Positions 1-16,244 of a stretch of 64,000 nt of DNA are shown in pieces. The position numbers and the translations under genes were made by a program. The notes under the pieces are model-generated. The model did no database searches. It was not told the origin of the DNA and saw only the letters and a list, made by a program, of their open reading frames with translations. The DNA is from Neocallimastix lanati (nom. inval.). Lineage: Eukaryota > Neocallimastigomycota > Neocallimastigomycetes > Neocallimastigales > Neocallimastigaceae. Where the stretch lies: NCBI GenBank assembly GCA_016946835.1, contig JACVTC010000217.1, positions 64,001-128,000 on the forward strand. The letters run 5' to 3'. Positions within the stretch are counted from its first letter, which is position 1. Each line of letters starts with the position of its first letter.

Positions 1-2
1 TT

Positions 3-2141
3 TATTACATTATTATAGCCATTTTTTTTATTTTTGATTTATGTGACCTAATATATGATGGAATAACTGGAATATTAAAAGATAAATATTATTTTATTTT
101 CCCTGTAAGAGATAAAACATGGCTCTTTATGATTATATTCTTAATACAAATTCTTATTGAGGTAATTAAACTATAATAAAAATTTATTGGAATAAATTTT
201 AATTAAACAAAAATTCTAATATAATCCATTGTATTTTATTATTAGTATTATGCAATTGTTATTGCTAATACTCTTTATTTAAATAAGTATTATAAACGTA
301 AACAAAAAGAAAGAGATATTGTCAATATTAATAATATAACAATATTAAATAATGATATTGATGATAATTTAACAAGTTCTAATTCCGAAACAGAAATTAG
401 AAATAGTTTGATAATTAGTAATAATGAAAGTGATAGAAATATGATAAGCAATAGAAATCCTGAAGCTATTGTTAGTGAATTAACATTAAGTCCTATAAAC
501 AACAATGACCATTCTTTATTAATACACAATGGAGGAAATAATGGAAATTTAATTATAAGAACCGATAATTTACCAAGTTCAAATGATATAAGATATTCAA
601 GAACAATAAGTTTTATTGCTTCTCCAACAACAGTAAATTCTGAAAATAGTTCATTGATAAAAGGTAAATCTATTATTCATGCTAATACTTATTCTTTTAA
701 TCAAAACAATGAAAGAATTAGTTCACCAGTACGATCTGTGTCTCCATTACTAACTTATAATAGTAACCGTTCCTCTTTAATATTAACAAGTCCAACTATA
801 TCATCAGCACAATATAAAACTCAAATGGATATTCAAAATAAAATTCAAAATCAAAATGAATCTTTTAATGATAATAATATTATTCACATTAGTAGTAGCA
901 ATATTGTTAGTAGCAATAGTATTATTGATATTAATCATATTAATAGTAAAAAAAATATTAATATTAGCCATTCTCAAAAACTAAGTAATAGTAATAGTAG
1001 ATCTATAAATGAAGAAAGAAAAACTTCATCTATTGATAATTCAATAACATATTATGATTCTATACATAATGACAATGATATTATACCAACATATGAAGAT
1101 TTATATGATGATAATTGCATTCCATTAAGTGAAAATGAAAATGATATTGAAAATAGAAACAAAGTAGAGGGTAATAATGAAAATAATCATCATATATCTA
1201 ATTTCTTCATTAATGATATTAATATGGAAAAATTAAGGCTAAAAGAAAAGTATAATTTTATTGAATATAATATTCTTAATTCACTATCTATTTCTGGAGA
1301 AAAAAATGTAAATAGTGAAAAATTAAATATAAATAATGATGTATCAGATATTGAAAAGAAATTTAAAATACAAGATTGCTGTAAAAAACAAGTTATTATT
1401 AAAAATAAGAAATCAAGTAGTAATCTTGAATTAACGGATATTCCAAATCATCAATTAGAGATTACAAATATTAATATCGGAGAAGAAAAATATATTGAAG
1501 AAGGAATTAAAAATAAATCACAATTTAAAGCAATAAATATTTTAGAAGATGATAATATATTAAAGGATAAACCTAAGGATGATGATTCATTTTCCAAAAT
1601 TAGTAAAAATGATTCAGATGATTCATCATTTTTAGATAGTATATTTCAATCTAATGATAATGCTGATGAAATAATAATGAATCAAATTGAAGAATTGGGA
1701 AAAATTATAGAAGATAAAGATATATTAAATGCCGAATTAATCAATGATAAAAATAAAATTATAAAAAAAAATAATGAACTATATTCTGAATTTATTGAAG
1801 GTAATAATGAATATTATAGTGAAAATAATAACAAAAATGATTATAAAAATGATTTTAAAATTAATGAATGTGAAAATAATGATAATAGAGATAACAAATA
1901 TATTACCTTAAATAAGAATATTTCACATTCAAATAATAATGATATATCTCAATCCATTAATTATTCAAGTAATGATACTACTTTCTATAAGGTTTTATCA
2001 GTATCTAATGATGATAATGACAGCATTAAATCAAATAATAAAATTTTTAATTCTTCTGATTTAGATGAAGTATTTAAATCCTTACAAAAAGATGAAGTCA
2101 AAGATAATGATTCTCCTATATCAAATGAAAAAGAAACATAA
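3..2141 (+). CDS. C-terminal part of a multi-pass membrane protein with a long Asn/Ser-rich cytoplasmic tail (5' end outside window)
   Basis: The window opens inside an exon (3-161). It encodes two very hydrophobic segments separated by a short loop, and the second runs on across the splice. A GT-AG intron (162-245) joins in phase 0 to a large last exon (246-2141) ending in TAA. Just after the second hydrophobic segment comes a basic stop-transfer patch (KYYKRKQKER). It is followed by about 600 residues of Asn/Ser/Asp/Glu/Ile-rich low-complexity sequence with no recognisable domain. This is the layout of the last helices of a receptor or transporter with a long disordered cytoplasmic tail. 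The family cannot be named because the diagnostic part lies upstream. It lacks the class C receptor signatures seen in the gene at 48184-55655. Membrane location is inferred from hydrophobicity only. No conserved reading frame follows the stop. Confidence 0.6.
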
Positions 2142-2780
2142 AATAAAAACAAAAATAAAAACAAAAATTATATAAAAAAAATAAAAATCATAATAAAAAA
2201 ATAATAATAATAAAAAGCAAAAAACCGTCAACTTAATAATATAAATAAACATCAAACAAAATAATTAAAATTAAATAAAATTAAATGAAATTAAATAAAA
2301 CTAAATAAAATTAAATAAAAGAAAAGAAAAGAACTGAAAAATATGAAGTTATTAAAAAATTTTAATATTGTTAATTTAATAGATTTAATAAAAAGTAAAT
2401 AACATATATAAACTTTTTTCTATAATAAAAAATTGTTTATGTCTTTAATCATAGAAACAATTAAAAAATAGAATAAAAATTTTAATATAATAATTTAATA
2501 GATATAATATTATATATATTATATTATATATCATAAAATTTTTTTTTTTTATTCAAAAGAAAAAGTAAAAACAATTCAAAACAAAGTAAACAAAAACAAA
2601 AATTTACGAACAAAAAATAATCTTAAAATTTTATTATATATATATATATATATAATAATTTATATTCAAATTTTTACGCAAATTTGAAAAAATAAATTAT
2701 AATCTATCTAACATACTTGTTTCTTGTTTTTAATAAATTAATCGATAACTAAAAATAAAATAATATAAAATAAATAGAAC

Positions 2781-2820
<40 letters not shown>

Positions 2821-2987
2821 ATATATATAATTTTTTAGTTTATTTTAGTTTAGTTATTTTATTTATAAATATTAAAGCTTAATGTAATTGTATAGTTAAT
2901 TTTTAAATAATCTGTAATAGATTTTTAAGTAAAAAAATATTAATATTTTAATCATATATTACATATTATTGTATTGTGTTGTTTATA
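2142..2987. other. Gene-free spacer between convergent genes
   Basis: A+T-only spacer between the stop of the left-hand gene (+) and the stop of the coiled-coil gene (-). It holds a run of about 40 A near 2780, a (TA)n tract near 2635, and AAATAAA/AATAAA words that could serve as poly(A) signals for either gene. I see no coding sequence or RNA gene. Confidence 0.6.
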
Positions 2988-7494
<4,507 letters not shown>

Positions 7495-7626
7495 TTGATA
7501 ACTTTGGTTATTTTGGATTTAGTTTTTATATCGACTTTTATTTATTATATTTAGATAGATAGTGAGCACTTAAGGCACAAAGTGCTTTAAAGAACTAATG
7601 TACAATAAAACTTCTTTACATCATAT

Positions 7627-7977
7627 GGGGAGTGTGCATTTCGAAAATTTTTATTACAAAAATTTGTATTTTGTTGTATGGCTTAAATATTTTTAATTTT
7701 AAGCCACTTAATTTTATTAAAAATTTAATAATTAATTAATTAAATAAATAAAATTACAATTCTCAAAAATTTTCAAACACGTAATCTTACGTGGGGCGTA
7801 TATCTAATTGTATCATAATTTTGTGGCTTTTTTCTACAATTTTTAAAAGCCATATATTCACAATATGGCCTGAATAATAAATGTGGTGATATTTTATGAC
7901 GAAAATTTATAAGCCACCAAGAATTTGGCGAAATTCAACTGGACGAAATTCAACTTTTGGCGAAATACAACACTTCA
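7627..7977. mobile_element. MITE-like element with degenerate terminal inverted repeats and GAAATNCAAC modules
   Basis: The left end (GGGGAGTGTGCATTTCG) is an imperfect inverted copy of the right end, whose reverse complement contains AGTGTTGTATTTCGCC. The right arm carries three direct copies of the module (G)CGAAATNCAAC. The same module and ends recur at 63509-63781. There is no open frame. Unlike the second copy, the flanks show no clean duplication: the right side runs straight into the truncated gypsy coding sequence from 7982. Related to the later copy with good confidence; the exact ends are less certain. Confidence 0.5.
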
Positions 7978-7981
7978 ATAA

Positions 7982-9597
7982 ATAATAATAGGTTTAAAGT
8001 TAGAAAAAGATTCTATTAAGATAGCCGGTGCTGTTGACAACATTTGTGCTACTACTACTATAGTTAATAATCTTGATCACACTTATAAAAGTAAAAACAA
8101 AGAACCCAAAGAAGATGATATAGCCATGGTCGACGTTACTGTTGAAGGAGTCAAAGGAAAAGCATTGATTGATTCTTGTAGTAATTTAAATATTATTACT
8201 AATCAATTCCTTAGAAAGTTACCTTCTGTATATGAGCCTATTGGAATCAGTCGTGGAAGAATCCGACTAGCAACTATTAATGATGATTATTCGGAAGATT
8301 ATTTAATCAATATTCCTATACAAATTAATAATTTCCATATGGTTGCTACATGTAGAGTTATAGATAAAGAAGATCCTTTCTTTGATATTCTTATTAACTT
8401 GAAAACTCAAATAGATCATAAATTGTTTATTCATCCTATTTATTATAGTCTTTGCCAATTCAATGATAATGGATCGGTTGATGAAATTGCTCCTATAAAC
8501 AATCAATATGAAAATGAAGAAAAATTAGTCTGTTTTGTAAAAGCTATTTCTAATGAATCTATTAAGAAAGAACTTAAGAAAATGGAAGGTCTTCCTCCTC
8601 GAGAATATATTCATAACGAAAAATTTACCAATACTCTTAATAAAAAGTATCGAGATCAAATAATTAAACTTTTAGAAGATAATATAGTTATAATTGCGAC
8701 CTCTTCTGAAGAATTAACACCTTCGAACTTATCTCCACATAAAATTCACCTTAAACCTGGTGCTAGGCCAATTAAACAAAAATTTTATAGAATCTCAAAA
8801 CTCAAAACAGATATTCTTAAAGAAGAACTTTCCAAATTAATAAATAAAAGACTTATTGAACCATCATACTCAGAATGGTCTTCGCCTGTTGTTCTTGTTC
8901 CTAAACCAAATGGTAAATGGAGAATGTGTGTTGACTATAGAAAAGTCAATGATGCTACTATAAAAGATTCATATTCTCTTCCAAATATTGATGAAATATT
9001 CGATAGTTTAGATGGTGCTATAATATTTACTACAATGGACCTTTACTCCGGATATCATCAAATACTTATGGATGAAGAAAGCGTTGAAGTTACCAGTTTT
9101 ACCACAAAATTCGGAAATTATCAATTCAAAGTCATGCCTTTCGGACTTACTAACGCTCCAGCAACTTTCCAACGTGAGATGAACAAAATTCTCTTCCCTT
9201 TCATTGGTGATTTTGTTTTCAATTTCATTGACGATATCCTTATATACTCAAAATCTTTAGAAGAACACCTCGAACATATTGCTAAAGTACTCGCTGTTTT
9301 CAAAGAACACAAACTTAAAATCAATATTGAAAAATGTTCGTTTATGCAACCAGAAGTTGAAGTCCTCGGTCACAAAGTATCTGCACAAGGTCTGAGCCTT
9401 CTTGAAAGTAAGATTGAATCAATTAAAAATTGGAAATCTCCTTCAAACCTCAATGAATTACGGTCTTTCCTAGGGGCGATAGGATATTATCGAGACTTTA
9501 TTGATAAATATGCTCGAATCACTGCTCCTCTCTGCAAATTGTTAAGAAAAGATGTTGAAATCCGATGGAATAAAGAGCAAAATGATAGCTTTAATAT
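7982..9597 (+). pseudogene. Ty3/gypsy pol fragment: retropepsin and reverse transcriptase, interrupted
   Basis: The open frame begins without a start at 7982; an internal ATG lies at 8126. The retropepsin-like block reads KALIDSCSNLNIIT. In active retropepsins the triad is Asp-Thr/Ser-Gly, so Cys at the Gly position (TCT TGT) is expected to impair the enzyme. Reverse transcriptase follows: the WSSPVVLVPKPNGKWRMCVDYR block, MPFGLTNAPATFQ, and the catalytic FIDDILIYSK with its Asp pair. The thumb/connection region (LRSFLGAIGYYRDFI) precedes the break at codon Asn-Ile after 9597, where the LTR of the inserted element starts. The remaining frame to 9631 is LTR sequence. After removal of the insert plus one target duplication, the two halves are in register. 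The element encoded an RNA-copying mobile element polymerase, now dead. Confidence 0.85.
9593..9597. repeat. Target-site duplication AATAT, left copy
   Basis: Five-base direct repeat AATAT flanks the inserted chromovirus: 9593-9597 on the left and 16240-16244 on the right. Five bases is the usual duplication size for Ty3/gypsy integrases. Confidence 0.85.
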
Positions 9598-10220
9598 TGT
9601 AATGAATCCGTCAATAAAAAACAGATTATAACAATAAAAAAAACACTACAATTTAAACAAATAAAATTAAAGTAATTTCTTTTATTAATAAATTCTTTTA
9701 TTAATTATAAACTTCTTTTATGTTATTAACTGTAAAATAGTTAATAACTAATACATCGATTTAATTAAGAAAAATTACATGTATTTATATTTTTTCTTAT
9801 TACAATATTAATATATGATGTTATTTAATAATATATATAAAACTATTTATTTATAAACAAAAGATTTTTTAATTAATAATTTTTATTATTTATTAATTTA
9901 CTAAAACTAAAATTAATTTTTTAAACTCTTTATTTTATTTATTATTTTAATACTTATAATAATTTTAATTATATATTTAATATTGAAAAACTATTTTTAT
10001 AAATATTAACTATTTAAGATTATTCCTAAATTAATATTTAACTATTTAAAACTAAACTAAATTAACTAAACTAATTAAAAAATATTTTCAATTTAAAAAA
10101 ATAATTAAATTTTATTTCAATAAATTTTATATTAAAAAAAATAATTCATATACATTAAATAAATTAATTGTACGAAAAATTAAGCTATTTAATGTATTAA
10201 GGATTTATTAAATCTTTACA
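9598..10220 (-). repeat. 3' LTR of chromovirus
   Basis: 623 bp direct repeat of 15611-16239, with TGT...ACA ends. Very A+T-rich, no coding. It follows the polypurine tract of the minus-strand element. Confidence 0.9.
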
Positions 10221-10343
10221 ATCTCGCCCTTTAAGTCGAGCTCCTGCGAGACATACGATTTAGTCCATTTGCTGGTAGATCAATTACAAATGGTTGATAT
10301 CTATGTCTAACATAGATTTCATTATCACTCAAAGTATTTTCTT

Positions 10344-13300
10344 CTATGTTTGTCCTATTTTTTTGGTTCGACGATAATATTCCTGAATCAATTGTTTGTC
10401 ATAAATTTGATCTTCATCAATCCAAGTATCCTCATCAGAATCAAGTCCTTTCCAAGATACAAGAAAACGATTCTTTCCTCTATATTTTCTCATATTAACA
10501 ATCTTTTCTGGAACTTTATCAAAAGTGTCAGTGGTCAAATTAATATTCTTTCTTTTTCTTTTATTTCTGTTTTCGAATTCATTTTTATGATAAGGTTCAA
10601 GTAATGATACGTGAAAAACAGGATGACAACGCATATTACTTGGGAGTTTAAGTTTATAAGCAAGTGAACTAATTTTCTCAACAATTTCAAAAGGACCAAG
10701 CATTTGATTAGCAAGTTTTTTCTTAACATTTTTAGTAGTACTTCCTTTAAGTAACCAAACTTTGTTACCAACTTGGAAATCAGGTGAGGGTAATCTTCTT
10801 TGATCCGCATATTTTTTGTAAGTTTCTTTAGCTTTATCTAAATTTTCTTTCAGAAATTTAATATTTTCGTTAATATCTTTAATTCTTTGATCAGCTCTAT
10901 GAGGTCTTTCATTAGATGGAATTTCTAGACTAAATCTAGGATTGAATCCATAGTTAGCAAAAAATGGGGATTGATTGATTGATTGTTGTAAAATATTGTT
11001 ATAAGCGAATTCAGCAAAAGGTAATAAATCAACCCAATTTGTTTATCGTTCATTTATATAACAACGAAGATATTGTTCCAATATCGCGTTCACCCTCTCT
11101 GTTTGACCATCAGTCTGCGGATGGTTTGAAGTTGAAAACGAATGCTTAATACAAAGTAAGTCACATAATCTATTCCAAAATTCAGAGGTGAATTGGGTAC
11201 CTCTATCAGAAATAATGGAATCAGGGAAACCATGCAATTTAAAAATTGAATTAATAAAAGCATCAGCGGCAATTGAAGTAGTAGGAAGACAACGAAGGGG
11301 GATAAAATGAGCCATCTTTGTTAAACGATCAACAACCACCATAATAGTAGTCATATCTTTGGATTTTAGCAATTCAACAATGAAATCCATTGAAATATCA
11401 GCCCAAGCTCTATTTGGTGTGGATAATGGGGATAACAAACCATACGGCTTATGCCTTGGAACTTTAGCACGACAACAAGTTTCACAAGACTTAATAAATT
11501 TCTTAACATCATGTCGTAACTTTGGCCACCAAAAGTTTCTGTAAATTAAATCCGAAGTTTTATTTACACCAAAGTGACCAGCTGTTACCGAATCATGGTG
11601 CATTTCTAGAATTCTTGTACGAATATTTTCCGGAACATAGATTAAATCATCATAGAGAAGAAATCCTTCATCATCAATTACACATTTATCAATATTTCTA
11701 ATAGGAGCAGTATCTTTATTATTACTAGAAAAAAAAGTTTCAATTTTGTTATACAATTCATCATCTTTAAGTGAATTTAAAATTGAATTACATAAGCAAT
11801 CATCAGAAGCATTACAGTTAATAACACGACAAAAAACAGTCTGAGGGTAATTAAAAAGATGATCACTTCTTCTAGATAAGATATCAGGTTTTCCAGACTT
11901 CTTACCAGCACGATAAACTAAATTAAAATCGAAACGAGAGAGAAATTCATACCAATGGATTTGACGTTGCGAGAGCATTTCAGGCTTTCTAGGAAAAGTC
12001 AAATTTTTATGATCGGTATAAATTGTAAAAGGATGACGAGCACCTTCTAAATAGTGACGCCATTCCTCGAGAGCAACTTTAATTGCTAGAAGTTCTTTAT
12101 CGTAGATTGGATAATTCTTTTCTGATTTGGTTAAGCAAGATGAGATATAAGCTATTAGGTGTAGTTGACCATCGTATTCCTGAGAAAGAATCGCACCAAC
12201 AGCAAAACTAGAAGCATCAGTTTCAACAACAAAAGGCTTATTACTATCAGGGTTTCTCAAAATAGGAGCAGATGTGAACAACTCTTTTTTAATTTATCAA
12301 ATGCCTTCTGTTGATCAGGACCCCAGTTAAAGGATACATTTTTTCTTGTAAGTTTATGCAAAGAACGGGCGATTTTAGCAAAATCTTTAATAAAAATCCT
12401 ATAATAATTGCATAAACCAATAAAAGATTGAACTTCCTTAACTGTGGTTGGAACAGATCAATCAAGAATGGCTTTAATTTTATTGGGATCAACCTTTAAA
12501 CCATCTTTCGATAAAATATAACCAAGAAAAGCAGTTTCAGAGACATCAAACTCACATTTTTCGAGTTTGACATATAAATTATTTTCTAATAGTTTCTTTA
12601 AAACTTTCTTGACATGAATATGATGTTCTTCTAAACTTTTTGAATAAATTAAAATATCATCAATATACGAAATAACAAAATCATCTAAGTAATCACTAAG
12701 AACATCATTTATAAAATGCTGAAAGGTTGCAGGGGCATTTTTTAACCCAAAAGGCATAATCAAATATTCAAAATGTCCATAACGAGTACGAAATGCTGTC
12801 TTATACTCATCACCTTCTTTTATTCTTACTAAGTTATAAGCAGATTTTAAATCCAACTTAGTAAAGAATTTTGCACCTTTAACTCTATCTAGTAATTCAC
12901 TAATTAAAGGAAGAGGATAGGAATTACGGATGGTCATCTCATTTAACTTTCTATAGTCAACACATAATCTCAATGAACCATCCTTCTTTTTAACAAACAA
13001 TATAGGTGCTCCAGCAGGAGATGTCGATTTCCTAATGAAACCTTTTTCTAAATTTTCTTTGATATACTTCTTCAATTCGTCTCTTTCTACTTCTGTTAAA
13101 GGATAAATAGGACCATAAAATAAATTTGAATTATCCTTTAATCTTATTTCACAATCATACTCACGATGTGGAGGGAGTATGTCGCAATTTCTTTCATTGA
13201 ATACTTCTGTATAATTTTTATAAATAGGAGGTATTCCTATAATTTTTTGATTTAATTTATTTTCGAAATTACCAATTTTTAAACAATTACAGATACAACA

Positions 13301-15175
13301 CAAATTTTTTACAGAACACTTTTTAGAAATATTCTTTTTACTTTCATCTTTATTTAAATTATCATTATGATTACAATTTTTTGTTACATTATTACATAAA
13401 ACATCAATTTTACAAAATTTATTTAATTTATCTAAATTAATATTATTACTATCACTAAATTCATAAATTTCATCATCATTATCAAACATAAAACTATCAT
13501 TTACATCACTATCATAATTAATTATACAAAAATTTTTTAAACCATTAAGTTCTTTATTTTCACTACAAGTTTTAATACGAGTACGACGACCTCTAATCGT
13601 AATTTCTTCATCAGAATTCATATCGGAGTCAGATTCAAAGGAATACTTACCCTTAGGATTAATTTTTTCCTTTGTTAAGGAAAGTTCTTCATATGGTTCC
13701 TTTCCTTTAGAAGAAATTTTGTTTAACTTCTTTTTATTTTTATTTTTTCTATTTCTTTTTCCTACATTACAGTGTCGAGCACAGTATCCTGAACTGAAAG
13801 AGATTTTCTTTGAATCATGGTAGTTAATAGGGCAATGTTTTTCAATCCATGGGAGTCCTAAAATGATATCTACATCAGGGATACGAAGAGAGTGTAATTG
13901 AATTATTTCATAATGATTCTTAAAACGAAGAATACATTTCTCGGTGATTTTCTTCACAGTAGATAAACCATAACCCAAACCAGCAACTTTAAAGGAGTTA
14001 TCAATATTCATAAGTTTAATGTTGTTCACTCTAGCAAATTCTGGATGTATACAGTTAATATCAGAGCCGGAATCAATGAGAACCTTTGCTTTAACCTCAT
14101 CGGATTCATTTGTTTTAATATAAAAATCAAGTATGTTAGTCTTTCCTTTAAAATTTATATTCTCATTTTCAACAATATCCAAAACTTTGTAGATATTATC
14201 ATACTTTTCAACTTTCTTAATTCTCCTAACAGAAGAAGACGTAGATATAGAAGTGGCAGAAGAAGAGGGATCTTCATTTGGAACTTTATTAATCATTTTG
14301 AAGTTTTTTGGTTTTATTCTATTTGGACAATTAAATTGCATGTGTCCAGCTTCACCACATTTAAAACATAGTCTCTTCTTTCTTCTTTCTTCAATATTTG
14401 ATTTGTTTTCAATGTAGTTCTTGTTGTGTGATGGGAAATATCTTGTGACTTTTTGACCTTTTTTAATGCGATACAGATCCACATCCATTGGATCGTCTTG
14501 ATTATAATTTCTACGGTCTTGATGAGTTAAGTAATATTCTTGGATGTCGTTTCTCTTGGTAAGGCTTTCTATATTCACAGATTCCCTAAATAGCTGCTCT
14601 AAGTTGTTGGGATTTGGATTTACGAGAGCTAAACGTTCTCTCATCTTGGGATGGAGTCCTTTAATATACATAAAGATTTTTGCGGACTCATTAAAGTTCG
14701 AGTATTGGCTTATCTTCTGGAATGCAGTGATGTATTCCATAACGTGGCCATACTTGAACTGACGAATATTGTTAAGTTTCCCATTAGCGACAGCAGCATC
14801 AACGTCAGGGTCGCCAAAGTTTCTTCTTAGTTCATTAATGAAGTTCTCATAGTTTCTAAGAACTTCGTTATTATTCCTCCGTAAGCAAGAAGCCCAGTTA
14901 AGTGCTCTTCCAGTAAAATATGAGATAAGGAACATGACCTTCCTTCTATCATCGGGGAACCTTCGTGGATTTGCCTCGATAGCTAACTCTATCCTTGTCA
15001 AAAATCCATCGAGGTCTTTCGTAGCTCCCGAGAATAAGGGAGGGTTGTCGTTGATGATCTTCAGTTGAGGAGCTGGATTAAGTTGTTGTTCCATTTGATC
15101 CTCAAGATTTAAATTTTGAAATATAAGATCCAATTCTTCCAACTTGATTAATTTATTTGTATACTTAGATTTCAA
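10344..15175 (-). pseudogene. Chromovirus gag-pol polyprotein with chromodomain, three lesions
   Basis: Read from the ATG at 15175. The Gag capsid (PLFSGATKDLDGFLTRIE) comes first, then zinc knuckle CFKCGEAGHMQFNC near residue 275, and retropepsin VLIDSGSDINCI with an intact Asp-Ser-Gly. An acidic linker leads to reverse transcriptase (MPFGLKNAPATFQ, YIDDILIYSK). Then come RNase H (VVETDASSFAVGAIL), the integrase HHCC zinc domain (HFGVNKTSDLIYRNFWWPKL...CETCC), and the catalytic core (DISMDFI, ISDRGTQFTS, NHPQTDGQTERVNAI). The C-terminal chromodomain (KYRGKNRFLVSWKGLDSDEDTW) is of the kind that tethers such elements to methylated histone chromatin. Lesions: TGA at 12458-12460 where a Trp codon is usual, a one-base loss in an A run near 12290, and TAA at 11043-11045 where Gln is expected. 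The rest is open, so decay is recent. Confidence 0.9.
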
Positions 15176-15610
15176 CTAATATTTTATTTATTTTCTGACC
15201 TGCTTATTTATTAAGGTATTTACTTATATAATTTATTTTATTTATTCTAAATTATTTTCGTTCTAGTAATTAATTATTATTATATTAATATTATATTATT
15301 ATTCATAAAGTCGTCAGCACGATATCCAATTGTAATGGTGTGCGACGAGTAAACGAAACAAATATAATATAATATAATAATATTAACTAATATGTTATTA
15401 AAGAGCCACAGTAGAAATAAAACACCTTGAAGATAAAGCGCAAAAGACAACACAGTAACGATAAACACGGTATGGATCAAACACAGTAGAAACCAAAAAC
15501 AGTAGAAACCAAACACAGTAGAAACCAAACACAGTAGAAGAATCCAAACGCAATAGTAGTTTTTTACTTGTTATAACGTGTTTTTTGTTTAAATCTTAAT
15601 GGGTATTAGT
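15176..15610 (-). other. Chromovirus 5' leader with a tandem 16 bp repeat
   Basis: Untranslated stretch between the 5' LTR and the gag start. At about 15470-15545 the unit ACACAGTAGAAACCAA is repeated about four times on the plus strand (TTGGTTTCTACTGTGT in the sense of the element). I see no primer-binding site that starts TGG next to the LTR; the adjacent sense sequence is ACTAATACCCATTAAG. The repeats could be packaging or dimerisation signals, but this is speculation. Confidence 0.55.
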
Positions 15611-16239
15611 TGTTATAATGAATCCGTCAATAAAAAACAGATTATAACAATAAAAAAAAAAACACTACAATTTAAACAAATAAAATTAAAGTAATTTCTT
15701 TTATTAATAAATTCTTTTATTAATTATAAACTTCTTTTATGTTATTAACTGTAAAATAGTTAATAACTAATACATCGATTTAATTAAGAAAAATTACATG
15801 TATTTATATTTTTTCTTATTACAATATTAATATATGATGTTATTTAATAATATATATAAAACTATTTATTTATAAACAAAAGATTTTTTAATTAATAATT
15901 TTTATTATTTATTAATTTACTAAAACTAAAATTAATTTTTTAAACTCTTTATTTTATTTATTATTTTAATACTTATAATAATTTTAATTATATATTTAAT
16001 ATTGAAAAACTATTTTTATAAATATTAACTATTTAAGATTATTCCTAAATTAATATTTAACTATTTAAAACTAAACTAAATTAACTAAACTAATTAAAAA
16101 ATATTTTCAATTTAAAAAAATAATTAAATTTTATTTCAATAAATTTTATATTAAAAAAAATAATTCATATACATTAAATAAATTAATTGTACGAAAAATT
16201 AAGCTATTTAATGTATTAAAGATTTATTAAATCTTTACA
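15611..16239 (-). repeat. 5' LTR of chromovirus
   Basis: 629 bp copy of the LTR at 9598-10220. For the minus-strand element this is the promoter-bearing copy. It is followed on the plus strand by the right target duplication AATAT (16240-16244) and the resumed pol frame of the host element. Confidence 0.9.
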
Positions 16240-16244
16240 AATAT

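Larger units (their letters stand above)
9598..16239 (-). mobile_element. Full-length Ty3/gypsy chromovirus with two near-identical LTRs, inserted in another gypsy element
   Basis: The LTRs at 9598-10220 and 15611-16239 begin TGT and end ACA. They differ only by small indels (TGTAATG versus TGTTATAATG, A-run length) and a few bases such as G/A near 10201, so insertion is recent relative to other elements here. Internal coding is on the minus strand: gag with a zinc knuckle, protease, RT, RNase H, integrase and a C-terminal chromodomain. The polypurine tract (reverse strand AAAGGGCGAGAT, 10221-10232) sits against the left LTR. The duplication AATAT flanks the whole unit. No tRNA primer site of the TGG type follows the 5' LTR, so the priming mode is unknown. 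Confidence 0.93.

Noticed and set aside
3-245. Class C receptor helices at the left edge
   Set aside because: Two hydrophobic segments are visible but none of the class C landmarks found at 48184-55655; family left open.
10350-10604. Plus-strand frame over the chromodomain
   Set aside because: Shadow of the minus-strand integrase-chromodomain sequence.
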